This document shows, one piece after another, positions 1-10,308 of a DNA stretch of 64,000 nucleotides. A program made the position numbers and the translations under genes. Under the pieces are notes generated by a model, which did no database searches, was not told the origin of the DNA, and saw nothing but the letters and a program-made list of their open reading frames with translations. The DNA is from Jaltomata sinuosa (Eukaryota; Streptophyta; Magnoliopsida; Solanales; Solanaceae). The stretch covers positions 124,001-188,000 of the forward strand of contig QJPP01003517.1 in assembly GCA_003996215.1 (NCBI GenBank), in the 5' to 3' direction. Position 1 is the first letter of the stretch. Every line of letters begins with the position of its first letter.

Positions 1-111
1 TACGAACCACTATAGCGGATCGAGTCTAGATTTAGTGCAGAAACTTCTCCAAAATATTTAGTTTTCCCACTACTGCATTTTGGAGAAGGGCATGGCGATT
101 TTAGGCAAACT
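1..111 (+). repeat. Fragment of a CTATAGCGG-type LTR
   Basis: This stretch resembles the LTR interior near 63275-63385: a CTATAGCGG box, then an AT-rich link, then GGAGAAGGGC, then GGCGATTTTAGG. The match stops at base 111, where the Athila LTR begins. I infer that the Athila element inserted into an older LTR. The right-hand remainder of that LTR does not reappear after the Athila element, so this side is deleted or rearranged. Confidence 0.6.
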
Positions 112-278
112 TGATGTGGCGTAGAAATACGTCACTCTCGACGCTTAATACTTAGGATTTTCGCAAGTTCTTTAGCATTTTATTTGTAGATTTGATGCTT
201 TTGGTTAAGTGTGCAGGCAAAATGGATCCTTGAGCAAAGTGTTGGAAATTGAGCAGAAATTGGGATATTACAGGAAAA

Positions 279-660
279 ACGATTCACTTGACGATCCATG
301 CTTCCAAACCACAGATCTGTCACTGTGAATCGTGGTCCAAACTTCAGAAAGGGTGAAAGGCTGGAAGAAATGCACGACTGAGTTGATGGTCCGTACTTCT
401 AAAGGACGGACCCGTCACTGTGACACGTAGATTAAGGTTTAGAAGCTGTGCTAAGTCTTGAGGAAAGAACGACTCAGTCTACGGTCCATACTCTCAAAAG
501 ACAAACCGTCTCTGTGACACGTAGAGCTGAGTTACTATAGAGGTGAAAAAAAGTAGAAGGAAGCACGGCTTGATGAATGGACCGTACTTCTAAAAGATGG
601 TCCGTCTCTATGAGTCATCATCACTGGATTAGAGAGGAGACAAAAAGGGACCAAGAAACC
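279..660 (+). repeat. Diverged ~95-bp tandem repeats in Athila U3
   Basis: Four units start near 279, 374, 469 and 565. Each opens with a form of ACGACT(C/G)A, continues with a variant of GGTCCGTACTTCTAAA and then CCGTC-(A/T)-CTGTGA. The period is 95, 95 and 96 bases. Units differ by many substitutions, so the array is old. Such repeats in front of the TATA box could carry promoter elements; that role is inference. Confidence 0.65.
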
Positions 661-862
661 ATGAGTCAAGGGATGAGCCGTCATTCAGAAGCACGACTCG
701 TCATTCCAGCCGTATTTTTCAAGCCAGGGGCCATTGACCAGCCAGGACCACGGTTGACCCCAGCAGACCACGAACCGTCATTCAAAATGACGGATCATCA
801 TCCAACCCGTGGTCCCTGCTGATCCCAGTTTCCTAGTTTTGTTAGGACATGATTTTCATTGT

Positions 863-871
863 CTATAAATA
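863..871 (+). promoter_or_regulatory. TATA box of Athila LTR
   Basis: CTATAAATA lies in the middle of the LTR with the U3-type repeats upstream and the U5-like end about 900 bases downstream, as expected for an LTR promoter. Transcription would start about 30 bases downstream. Confidence 0.55.
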
Positions 872-1795
872 CTTTTCCTAGGTTTTCTTTTACATCTTAT
901 CCACGATATTTTGTAGGAAACACATTCGTAACATTATGATCTTGGTTTTGAGAGTTAAATTCTTCATTGTTCATTGTTCTTGATTTCATCTTCATCCATT
1001 CAAGATTCCGGATTTCTTTAACTCTTATTGTAAGTATATGATCATGAATACACAAATAACTCTTGATTGTTTACTTATGAACATGAGTAGCTAAATCCAC
1101 AACTAGGGTTGTGGGAACCATGAATGATTAACGAAGTAGGCAAAGTACTTAGGTAATCTAGGGCGGTGCTTATGCATGTATTGTTCTTCCCTTCATTTTG
1201 ATTGCTTTTTAACGGTGCGCAATGTTAGAACTCGCCTTATCCTTACTTGCCGGACCAAGGAGGTAATGGATGGGAAAAGGGTTGTTTAACAATGGAGATT
1301 TAAGGCTACCAACCCTCATCTAATAGCTTGACCTTGTCCGGGATTAGCTAATCTGGGATCCAGGGTAAGGGTTAGTAAAGCATACACTCGCGGCAGGACC
1401 AAGGCGTGTGGTGAAATTCACCTAGTTGCCGGACCAAGGAATTAGGTGAACCTAACTTACCGATTCTGCATGCTAAACACCAAACTAGTTTACTAAGTAC
1501 AACGCCTTACTAAGTTATGATCTCATGGGGAACACTACCCTAGTCATCTCATCCATTGGTTACAACTCTCGAAATTAGCAATTGTTACTTGTTTATTTTT
1601 AATTTACAATCGTTACTTATCACTTTAAAAACCCCTCTTGAGAGAAATAAACGACTAAAAGCACAAGTAAACACTAATCGACCCTAGTCCTACCATATTC
1701 CCTGTGGGATCGACCCCAACCTTTAGTTGGGTTCTATATTTGAACAACGACTGCTTGCGCTTCTTTTAGAGGTGTAATTTGGGCGCATCAAATTT

Positions 1796-1813
1796 TGGCA
1801 CCGTGCCGGGGAA
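1796..1813 (+). other. Primer binding site (tRNA-Asp-like)
   Basis: TGGCACCGTGCCGGGGAA follows the LTR end by five bases. It closely resembles the tRNA-Asp-type primer site of Athila elements, with small differences (an A at base 5 and one missing T in the middle). It would prime minus-strand DNA synthesis. Confidence 0.75.
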
Positions 1814-1921
1814 TACGATTTAGGATTAAGAGAGATTGTGTTTATTTCACTATTAGTCCTTATTTTCTAATTTTACTTTTTCTGTTGTTTTTGTTTTGAT
1901 CTACAGGTTGCACACTTGTTC
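1814..1921 (+). other. Leader between primer binding site and gag
   Basis: About 110 bases, T-rich, with no ORF. It ends TACAGGTTGCACACTTG just before the first gag ATG at 1922; the CAG could act as a splice acceptor, but nothing confirms this. Confidence 0.4.
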
Positions 1922-3319
1922 ATGCCATGCACAAGGAGTCAAGGCAATCCCTTGATCCCTTATGATCCGGAGCTCTCCAAAACTCTACAAAATATGGCTA
2001 AAGACGTAGAGCATGAAACTCAAGAGCAGATTATTGCTCGGCTACTGGATGAAGCCAAGCAACAAAAAAGAGATGACGCGGCACACCAAAAAGAAGGCGA
2101 AGACGCCCTTGCTGCTGAAGATGCTCAAATTGCAAAAGATCTCGCAGCTCGGAAAGCTGCAGCTGAGCTAGCAAGGCAAGGAAGACAACATGCTGTCCGA
2201 GATGAGGCAGCAACTAGATGTCTGCCACTTAATAGGGGCCGACAGATACAACAACCAAGGCATATCCCTTGGTGTTATGATGATGACGATGATGATGATG
2301 AGGAATTTGGCACAACTGGACCCATAGTTCTGCCACCATTGGCTGAAGGAACGAAGTTTGATATCACCAGCGCCATGATCCAGCTGCTGAACCTGAAAGG
2401 ACTTTATTCAGGAAAGCCCACGGAGGATGCAATCTTACATGTGCAGAATTTTATGTGGATTAGCAAGTCGTACAATATGCAAGGAGTGAGGCAGAAGGCT
2501 ATCAGACTAAGGCCATTTCCATTTTCATTGACTGCTGAGGAAACTGCATGGCTCTCATAACTGCCTGATAATTCCATATACATATGGCACGAGCTGAAGA
2601 ATCAGTTTCTAGAGCGGTTCTTTCCTCCATTGAGGATGTTGCAGCTAAAGCAGGAGATCTACAATTTTATGCAACTGCCTGCAGAAGCATTGTATGAGTC
2701 TTGGTTGAGGTTTAAGAAGAAGCTGAAACAAGTTCCGAGACATGAAATTCCTTCAAGGCATTTGATAGAGATCTTCTACAAGGCATTGAATGCCAACACT
2801 AAAGCAGTAGCTGCTACTGTTACTGGAGGAGCATTCATGGAGAATACATATTATGAGGCTGCGGAGATGCTGGATAGGGTTGCTTAGACTAACCGAGCAT
2901 GGCATACTAGAGAGGCTGAGACTCCAGCAGGTACTTATGCAGTTGGTAAGTCAGTGGATCCGAATGAATTGCAAGACATTAAACAGGAAGTTTCTGAGAT
3001 GAACACGACACTTGGGTTGCTTGCAAAGAAATTTCTGGCTGAGGGAGTAGAGAAGGTAAAAGCCATCGGGTCACAAGGCAAGGCACCTAGACCAGAAGGT
3101 TACTCATCCAAAGAAGAAGTCAGTTATTTGAATAATTAGGGGACGAGTTTCCAGGCTTCTAGCCAAGGAAATCAAGGTCAGAATAGAGACAGAGATGATT
3201 ACTAAAATCGGTCTGGGTACAGAGATGGTAGCTGGCAGAAAAAGGATGGGTATAAAAATGATAGAACTGGCCTTTACGTTCTGCCTGCGACTCGTGAAGA
3301 GCGGGCTGGACAACCTACC
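1922..3319 (+). pseudogene. gag: Athila-like gag, broken by stop codons
   Basis: This is the N-terminal part of one long gag-pol frame. The ATG at 1922 starts MPCTRSQGN. Visible parts are a charged, Glu/Lys-rich helical N-terminus, an aspartate run of seven residues coded by a GAT/GAC microsatellite near 2277-2300, and the retrotransposon gag domain (about 2560-2890) with IWHELKNQFLERFFPP and IEIFYKALN. Stops fall at 2558, 2885, 3137 and 3203, with no frameshift. A coiled coil follows from 3320. The product would form the virus-like particle; as it stands only fragments could be made. Confidence 0.85.
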
Positions 3320-4762
3320 ATGAGGGAATTGATCAACAAAGTGTTCCAAAAGGTTGACTCTATGGATGCAAGTATGAAGGAGATAAAAGCTGAACTTTCA
3401 GGTATCAGTCAGAAGGTGGAGTCTCACTCCATCTCCATAAAGCAGCTTGAAACACAGATGCACCAGTTGTCAACCAGCATGAATCCGCGCCAAAAGGGTA
3501 CTCTCCCAAGTGACACCATTCAGAATCCAAAAAATGATAGACAAGTTATGGCGGTGACCACTCGGAGTGGAAAACAGACTATTGATCCTCCCATGCCTAT
3601 TGTTGTTGATGAGCCAGCCAAAGCTGAGAAGGATGATGCTGAGATTGTAGCTGATTCTAAAGAGAAAGCTAATGGTGAAAGGTCATCTGAGAGACTGCCT
3701 TCTGAGTTGAAGGGGAAGATCAAAGAGGTTGCACCAATCCTGAAACCCATGCCATTGCCTCCTCCACCTTATCCCCAGAGGTTGAAGAAGAAGGTTGAGG
3801 ATGGCAAATTTCACAAGTTCATCTCCATGATGAAGCAACTATTAGTCAATATCCCTTTGGTCGAAGCATTGGATAAGATGCCTGGTTATGCAAAATTCAT
3901 GAAGGATTTGGTGACGAGGAAGAGAACAGTTAGTTTTGAGCCAGCCAATAATTTGCACCACTGCAGTGCAATAGTATCCCGTTCTATGGTACAGAAGAAG
4001 GAAGATCTTGGAGACTTCACCATTCCTTGCACTATTAGAGCATTCTACTTCTCCAAAGCTTTGTGTGATCTGGGTGCTAGTATAAATCTGATGCTGCTAG
4101 CAGTTTATAATCAGCTGGTCTTGGGAGCACCCACTCTGACTACAATGCAACTACTTATGGCAGATCGCATGGTGAAGAGGCCTGTGGGAATTTTATATGA
4201 TGCACTGGTAAAGGTTGAAACTTTTATCTTTCCTGCAGATTATGTGATTCTGGATTATGAGGTTGACTTTGAGGTGCCCATTATCTTGGGGCGACCATTC
4301 TTGGCTACTGGGCGCGCTTTGGTTGACTTGGAAATAGGTCAAATGAAATTCAGGCTGAATGATGAGGAGGTGACTTTCAACGTGTGCAAATCTATGAAGC
4401 ACCTTGATGACATGCGAGTGGTGTCAGTTATTGATGTTGTTGATAAGAACCAACTGGTCATACCTATTAAGGAGAGACTTGGTGTCGAAGCCCTTACAGC
4501 CATAATTATGAACTTTGATGGTGACGACACTGAGGAGCACGATGAAATGGTAGCAGCACTCACAGGTTTGGGATCTTATAGTTATGCACCAAAGAAGCTG
4601 GACTTGGACTTGAAGAATAGGCAGACACCACCTGCCCGCCCATTTATTGAGGAGCCTCCAGTCTTGGAGCTCAAAGCACTTCCAGCACATCTTCGGTACG
4701 TATTCTTGGGAGCTAATCAGACTTTGCCGATAATCATTGCTGCAGATCTAGGTGAGGCATAA
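3320..4762 (+). pseudogene. Athila gag C-terminus and aspartic protease
   Basis: This is the longest open piece of the element (480 codons), in frame with gag upstream and pol downstream. The first 60 residues are coiled-coil-like, then comes a proline-rich linker (MPLPPPPYPQRLKKK). The retropepsin-type protease follows near 4020-4400: the active site is ALCDLGASIN, with the flap-side strand VPIILGRPFLATGRALVD. The DLGA form is usual in Athila. It would cleave the gag-pol precursor. The stop at 4760 separates it from the reverse transcriptase. Confidence 0.85.
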
Positions 4763-5761
4763 GTTGAAGACCTGGTTTCAGTCTTGAAGAAGTTTAAGAG
4801 AGCCATTGGTTGGACCATCGCAGACATTATTGGTATTCTGTCCAGAATCTGTACACATAAAATCCAGCTCGAGCCTGATTGTGTTCCATCTATTGAGCAT
4901 CAGCGTAGGTTGAATTAGCCTATGCAAGAAGTCGTCAAGAAGGAGATCATTAAGTGGTTGGATACAGGTGTGGTTTATCCGATTTCAGACAGCAAGTGGG
5001 TTAGCCCGGTCCAATGTGTACCAAAGAAAGGAGGGATTATTGTGGTCCCAAATGCAAAGAATGAGTTGATTCGGATGAGGCCAGTCACAGGCTGGCGCAT
5101 ATGTATGGACTACAGGAAACTGAATGCATGGACTGAGAAAGACTATTTCCCAATATCATTCATGGATCAGATGCTAGACCATCTTGCGGGTAGAGGTTGG
5201 TACTGTTTTCTTGATGGTTATTTGGGGTACAATCAAATTTCTATTGCCCTCGAAGACCAAGAGAAAACCACTTTCACTATTCCGTATGGGACTTTTGCTT
5301 TCAAGAGGATGCCGTTTGGTCTGTGCAATGCTCCAGCTATATTCCAGAGGTGTATGATGTCCATTTTCTCAGACATAGTGGAAGACACTGTAGAGGTATT
5401 TATGGATGACTTTTCAGTAGTAGGTGACTCTTTTGAAGATTATCTAGATCATCTGGGCTGTGTATTGAAATGATGTGAAGAGTGCAACCTAGTGCTGAAT
5501 TGGGAAAAGTATCACTTCATGGTCAAAGAGGGCATAGTGCTTGTTCATCGGATTTCGAAGAAGGGTATAGAGGTCGATAGAGTGAAGATTGAGGTGATTA
5601 AAAAATTGCCTCCACCAGTTTCTGTGAAGGGAATTCGGAGTTTCTTGGGGTATGCTTGCGTTTATAGGAGATTTATCAAGGACTTCTCCAAAATTGCTAA
5701 ACCATTGTGCAAGCTATTAGAGAAAGAGGTAAAGTTCGTGTTTGATGATGCATGTCTATAG
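4763..5761 (+). pseudogene. Athila reverse transcriptase, broken
   Basis: The frame continues from the protease. RT blocks are present in order: VVKKEIIKWLDTGVVYPISD, WRICMDYRKLN, FLDGYLGYNQI, FKRMPFGLCNAPA and the catalytic FMDD at 5399-5410, then FLGYACVYRRFIKDFS in the connection. In-frame stops at 4916, 5471 and 5759 break it. All three sit where relatives usually have Gln or Arg, which suggests C-to-T change at CAG/CAA/CGA codons. The catalytic aspartates themselves are kept. Confidence 0.9.
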
Positions 5762-6331
5762 GCATTCGAGTGCCTTAAAAAGAAGTTGATCTCAGCTCCT
5801 ATCATTATTGCTCTTGATTGGTCCCAACCTTTTGAGGTTATGTGCAATGCTAGTGGAGTGGCTCTAGGAGCAGTCCTAGGCCAAAGGCGTGAAAAGATCC
5901 TCCATCCTATATACTACACTAGCAAGGCACTTAACCTGGCTCAGAAGAATTATATTGTGATTGAACAAGAGCTGCTTGTTGTGGTCTTTGCGTTTGAAAA
6001 ATTCAGATCTTATTTGCTTGGCACCAAGGTGGTGGTGCACACTGACCATGCAGCTCTTCGTTATCTTATGGCGAAGAAAGATGCAAAGCCAAGGTTGATT
6101 AGATGGGTGTTGCTGCTACAAGAGTTTGATTTTGAAGTCAAAGACCGCAAGGGTACAGAGAACTAGGTAGCAGACCATTTGTCTAGGCTAGAAGAAGAAG
6201 CGATGCTGAAGCTGAATGATGAGCAAGAGATTGATGACTGGTTTCTTGATGAACAAGTGTTAGCTGCTTCTCAAGATTTGATCCCATGGTTTGCGGACAT
6301 TGCCAACTATTTGGCAAGTGATTTAGTTTAG
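5762..6331 (+). pseudogene. Athila RNase H domain, catalytic Asp lost
   Basis: Gypsy-type RNase H follows RT in the same frame: ALDWSQPFEVMCNASG, YYTSKALNLAQKNY, ELLVVVFAFEKFRSYL and VVVHTDHAALRYL. The first catalytic Asp of the family (xMCDAS) is Asn here, codon AAT at 5846-5848, a single G-to-A change. The VADHLSRLEEE tail is present after a stop at 6164; another stop is at 6329. Even without the stops this domain would probably be inactive. Confidence 0.85.
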
Positions 6332-7597
6332 GATGATATGTCCGTTCACCAAAGGAGGAAGTTCATGTCCGATGTTAAGAAGTACTTCTGGGAAGAGCCA
6401 TTCTTGTTTTGTGTGTGTGCTGATACAGTGATTCGGAGATGTGTGCCTGAAGCTGAGATGATAGAGATACTAGAAGCTTGTCACTCATCCCCTGTTGGGG
6501 GTCATCATAGTGGTATTCAGACTGCACACAAGATCTTGCAATGCGGCTACTATTGGCTGACTATTCACAAAGACGCCCATGAATTTTCTAAAGCTTGCAG
6601 CAGATGTCAAAGGGAAGGAGGCATATCAAAAAGGCATGAGCTCCCTCTAAATCCCATCCTTGTGATTGAGCTATTTGATGTTTGGAGTATAGACTTCATG
6701 GGTCCATTCGTGTTGTCCAATGGAAACCGGTACATATTGGTGGCTGTGGATTATGTGTCTAATTGGGTGGAGGCGGTTGCACTTCCCAGTTATGAAGGCA
6801 AGTGTGTCACAGTGTTCTTGAAAAAGAACATCTTGTCCAGGTACGGTACGCCAAGGGCCATTATTAGTGATGGAGGCTCTCACTTTTGCAACAAGCTGTT
6901 TCGCGCTTTGCTTGAGAAATATGTAGTGAAACACAGAGTTGCAACCCCTTATCATCCTCAGACAAGTGGGCAAGTGGAGGTTTCCAACAGAGAGATAAAG
7001 TCAATCCTATCCAAGACTATAAATGCTAATGGGAAGGATTGGTCGCAGAAGTTAGATGATGCTTTGTGGGCATACCGGACTGCATACAAGACCCCGATAG
7101 GCATGTCACCATATCAGCTTGTGTTTGGTAAGGCATGCCATCTTCTTGTTGAGTTAGAGCATAAGGCCATGTGGTCATTGAAGAAGCTGAATTTAGATTG
7201 GTCCGAAGCATCGTTGCAGTGGCTTGGGTAGTTGAATGAATTAGATGAATTTCGTTTAGATGCATATGAGAGTTCAGCACTGTACAAAGAAAGGATGAAA
7301 CTGTATCATGACCGAAAAATAAAGAAGAGAGATTTTCAGCCGGGTGACTTGGTCCTGCTCTTCAACTCTAGACTTCGCTTGTTTCCTGGCAAGTTGAAGT
7401 CCAAGTGGATTGGACCCTTCACGGTGGTACAAGTTTTTCCCCATGGAGCTGTTGAACTTGAAAACCATGAGGGAAAAAGATTTAAGGCAAACGGGCAGCG
7501 GATCAAGGCTTACTTCGGCACAGCAGAGGAGATCAAAATGATTGAGGCTTGGAGTATTGATGAGTTCGTCCCACCCAAGGAGCTTGATGAAGGCTGA
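6332..7597 (+). pseudogene. Athila integrase
   Basis: The largest pieces are 6338-7231 and 7232-7597, divided by one stop at 7229. The zinc-binding HHCC region is CHSSPVGGHHSG to CSRCQREGG (about 6479-6624). The DDE core is complete: Asp at 6692-6694 (WSIDFMGPF), Asp at 6869-6871 (IISDGGSHF) and Glu at 6977-6979 (GQVEVSNRE), with 35 residues between the last two. The C-terminal part has the GPF-like SKWIGPFTVVQVFPHGAVE. It would insert the cDNA copy. The terminal stop is at 7595-7597, which ends the gag-pol frame. Confidence 0.9.
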
Positions 7598-7661
7598 GTA
7601 GTCAAGCAACCTGCATCGTGCCGCGACATTAAATCAGGCGCTGCATGGGAGGCAACCTATG
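7592..7661 (+). repeat. Post-pol Athila motif, copy 1
   Basis: A 70-base block running from GCTGAGTAGTCAAGCAAC through CGTGCCGCGACATTAAAT to GGGAGGCAACCTATG. It overlaps the pol stop codon. A second copy lies 129 bases downstream. The GTGCCGCGACxTTAAAT and TGGGAGGCAAC words are, as far as I recall, conserved just downstream of pol in many Athila-type elements; their role is not known to me. Confidence 0.65.
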
Positions 7662-7720
7662 AAATTGTACTCTACTTTATGTAAGTGGTAATTTTAGTGA
7701 TTGTAGAGTGTTTTGGTAAA

Positions 7721-7790
7721 GTCTGAGTAGCCAAAACACTTGCGTCGTGCCGCAACGTTAAATCAAGCGCTGCTTGGGAGGCAACCCAAG
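7721..7790 (+). repeat. Post-pol Athila motif, copy 2
   Basis: Second copy of the block at 7592-7661, same length, from GTCTGAGTAGCCAAAACAC to TGGGAGGCAACCCAAG. Copy 2 keeps the apparently more usual ending AACCCAAG, so copy 1 may be the derived one. The spacer (7662-7720) contains GTAAGTGG, which has the form of a splice donor; a use for env-like mRNA splicing is speculative. Confidence 0.6.
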
Positions 7791-7859
7791 GCTAAGGTTT
7801 GTTGTCTGTGTAGATGAGGAGGAAAAGAATAACACTGCAAGAGTTCCCAGAAATCACGT

Positions 7860-8015
7860 TTGGTTTACGAACCGTCCTTTCAAAGGACGGGTCGTCGATC
7901 GAGTCGTGGTTCCTGGAGTAGCAAGGATAGGTTTTTGGAAACAGACCACGACTCACAGAAATGGTTTGTGTTCCAAAATGATGGACCATCATTCAAGTCG
8001 TGGTCACTGGGAAGA
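7860..8015 (+). repeat. LTR-like GTCCTTT/CGTGGT repeats before ORF3
   Basis: This segment contains ACGAACCGTCC, AAAGGACGGGTCGTC, GAGTCGTGGTTCC, GACCACGACTCA and AAGTCGTGGTCACTGGG, the same vocabulary as the ~95-bp repeats of the LTR U3 (for example CGTGGTCC and AAAGGACGGACC). It lies between the post-pol motif and the third ORF. It may be a dispersed internal copy of the U3 repeats. Confidence 0.4.
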
Positions 8016-8026
8016 AAATAGGTACC

Positions 8027-8770
8027 ATGCCTCCTAAGAACCCTCAAAAGAAGACCCCAGCCAAGGACTCAGAGGAACTAATCCGAAAACAAAGGCAAAT
8101 CTGAGATGAGGCCTCTGAGTAGGAAGAGTGTGGTTCAGAAGAAGTTTATGCTATAGATTCCGACCTGAAAGCCATACCCTGGACCACGAGGCAGCAAGCA
8201 AAAGTCCAATAAAAGGCCACTCCTCCCCAGTCTGAAGAGGGAGAGGGTGAGTCTAGTGCAACACCGCAAGAAAGCGGGTCCGAAGGGTCAGAATCTGGAG
8301 AGTCTTCAGCCTCGGGTAGCATGAAGGATGAGGGGTTAGACTCAAACTCCGAAAGTGCTAGCCCGAGCGATAGTGGAGCTGCTAGCAAGTTCGGTGAAGA
8401 GGGTCCGACCACTGCGGAACCACGAGTTGATGAGGCTGTTCCCGTAGCTCCACCCTCCTTCAGATGTAAAAACACCGGAATATGGGACATAGTGCGATGG
8501 GACATTGAGGGTACATCTCGGCTCTACCATGAGGGTTTGGTGCTAACTGAAAAATGGCACCCTAGGCGGAGCATTCACGAGGAGGTTGAGATCCGATCAG
8601 CTGGTTTGGATGATATGGCCGACGTCAAAGCAATATATGATCACTATAGTTTTCAGTGGATGAGTTGGCCGGGTGGCCCATACAACCCGGTGCTCGTCCG
8701 TGAGTTCTATGCCGCCTACGTAGCAACATTGACCAATATGTGTGAAAAGGGCAACTTTAAGTCTTATTAA
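8027..8770 (+). pseudogene. Env-like / Transposase_32-type third ORF, truncated
   Basis: The frame opens with MPPKNPQKKTPAKDSEEL at 8027 and is interrupted by stops at 8102, 8120 and 8210. An acidic Ser/Glu-rich stretch leads to a folded part from about 8470: IWDIVRWDIEGTSRLYHEG and NPVLVREFYAAYVATL. The VREFYA block is characteristic of the plant Transposase_32 (putative plant transposon protein) domain, found in the env-like position of Athila/Calypso-type elements. Similarity stops near 8765, where the element is cut. The function of this ORF in plant elements is not established. Confidence 0.55.
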
Positions 8771-10308
8771 TTTGTTTTTAGCTGACCTATAGGCTTTGGT
8801 CACAGTCGTTGTATCTGCAGTTGTTAGTCAGCTAATGAAGCTTTCTACTTCAGATCTATTTTATGGCAACAAGTTAAATTTCAAGGCTGCCTACAGGCTG
8901 AGAATTTCCCTTCCACACACTAGTCTGTAAGATTTTTATCCTTCTATGCTTGAGCAACCTTGTGTGACTTCACCTACCATTCAAAAACATGCTTCCTAAA
9001 TCAATGTTCTATGATAAACTGATCAACGCTTAAATCCCAAATTATTCTACGATAAAAGAAAATTTAGTTATTCACAAAAAAACTAGCTTTATTGCCCTTC
9101 TCAATTCTGTGATGTTGCTCAGACTCTTCGGAAGTGTTGTCGCACTCATATCGGATCCTATGAAAATGTATTACATTTGGAGGATTTGACACACACCGAC
9201 AACATTTTTAGATAGTTTGTGCATCATTTTTTTGTCTAGCGTCTCATTTAATTTCATCTACTTCCAAATGACAGTATGTAATCGCCACAATCACCGCCAT
9301 TGAATTGGAAAGGTATTTTACTCCTTTTCTATCTTTCCTATAGGGGAAGTCACACATGAATTACAAGTTGGGAGAAAAGTTCTAATGTTAAATTTAATTT
9401 TGTTTTCTTGACTAGTTGATTCTGTCTAACTATGAGTGACATGCTTTCAGTGTCGTAACTGCAGGGGTTGCATTAACTTTGCTTTCTTGACTAGTAGATT
9501 TTGTTTAAGCTGTGAATGACATGCTATTAGTTTCGTAAGGATTTTTTCTGATGTGCTTTTTGTTTACTAGTGGCTTACGCTGGACTTGTGATGCATGATG
9601 TACAGGTATATATGAGTCAGAAACTTGAGTGTCTCACCTTTTCTTTTAATAGATCAAGAGTTGGAAATACGTAGAACCTGTCCAGAAAGAAAGTACAGAG
9701 GAAGTATAAGCAAATGAAGATGAAAACAACCAAGTTGAAGCACAACAGACTTTTTCTTTTTAATGTTAGGAATGCTTTAGAGATATTCCCATTGTAGATG
9801 CTACTATTTTTCTTTCTTGTTAGGAGCTGCCAGATGTAATATCATACAGTTTGGAATGGATATATTTTATGTAATTTAATGCTTTATTTCTTTGTAATGT
9901 GAAATTTTATATAAATATTGATTATTTTGTACGTTTGGATTACTATTTAGTTTCTGTTATCTTTTTGTGGTTGTTGTAAGCTAACAGACAATGAAGGAAG
10001 GTAAAATTTGGTTTAAAACATTTATAACGGATCAAATTCATAGTCGTAGCTAAAGGTTTTTAACGACGGAAATAAACATCAACAAAGGGAAATTTGGTTG
10101 TTAAAAGAGGGTATGGTGACCGGATTTTTTGTCGTCGTTAAAGACTTTTTAACGACTGGATTCAAATCCGGTCGTGAATTTTTAATGGCGGAGCTTTTAA
10201 CGGCCGGTGATGACCAAATTTTTTTTGGTCATTATTGACCAATAACGACCGGATTAGGACTTTTAGCGACCAGATTTTCCCTCGTTAAAAGCTCTCTTTC
10301 TTATAGTG
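8771..10308 (+). mobile_element. 3' part of a CACTA (En/Spm) transposon
   Basis: The right boundary reads GCTCTCTTTCTTATAGTG; its complement CACTATAAGAAAGAGAGC is a CACTA-type terminal inverted repeat. The final 290 bases (about 10020-10308) are full of direct and inverted forms of TTTAACGACCGGA, the expected subterminal repeats. The next bases TAC (10309-10311) match the pre-insertion sequence at 27778 and 45195, so TAC could be the 3-bp target duplication. I see no long ORF and no left terminus; the left side ends against the truncated Athila element. Confidence 0.6.

Larger units (their letters stand above)
112..1790 (+). repeat. 5' LTR of Athila-like Ty3/gypsy element
   Basis: The LTR begins TGATGTGG and ends GCGCATCA, giving a five-base terminal inverted repeat (TGATG/CATCA), and is followed five bases later by a primer binding site. 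Its length (1.68 kb) fits Athila-type LTRs. The last 120 bases contain the U5 stretch with CCCTGTGGGATCGACCCC that is usual in these elements. Two reversed, 3'-truncated relatives occur at 22759-24172 and 40153-41567, and their 5' ends support the start chosen here. No matching 3' LTR exists in the window, so age cannot be estimated from LTR divergence. Confidence 0.85.

Noticed and set aside
577..822. 81-codon ORF in Athila LTR
   Set aside because: Translation of U3 repeats; no gene support.
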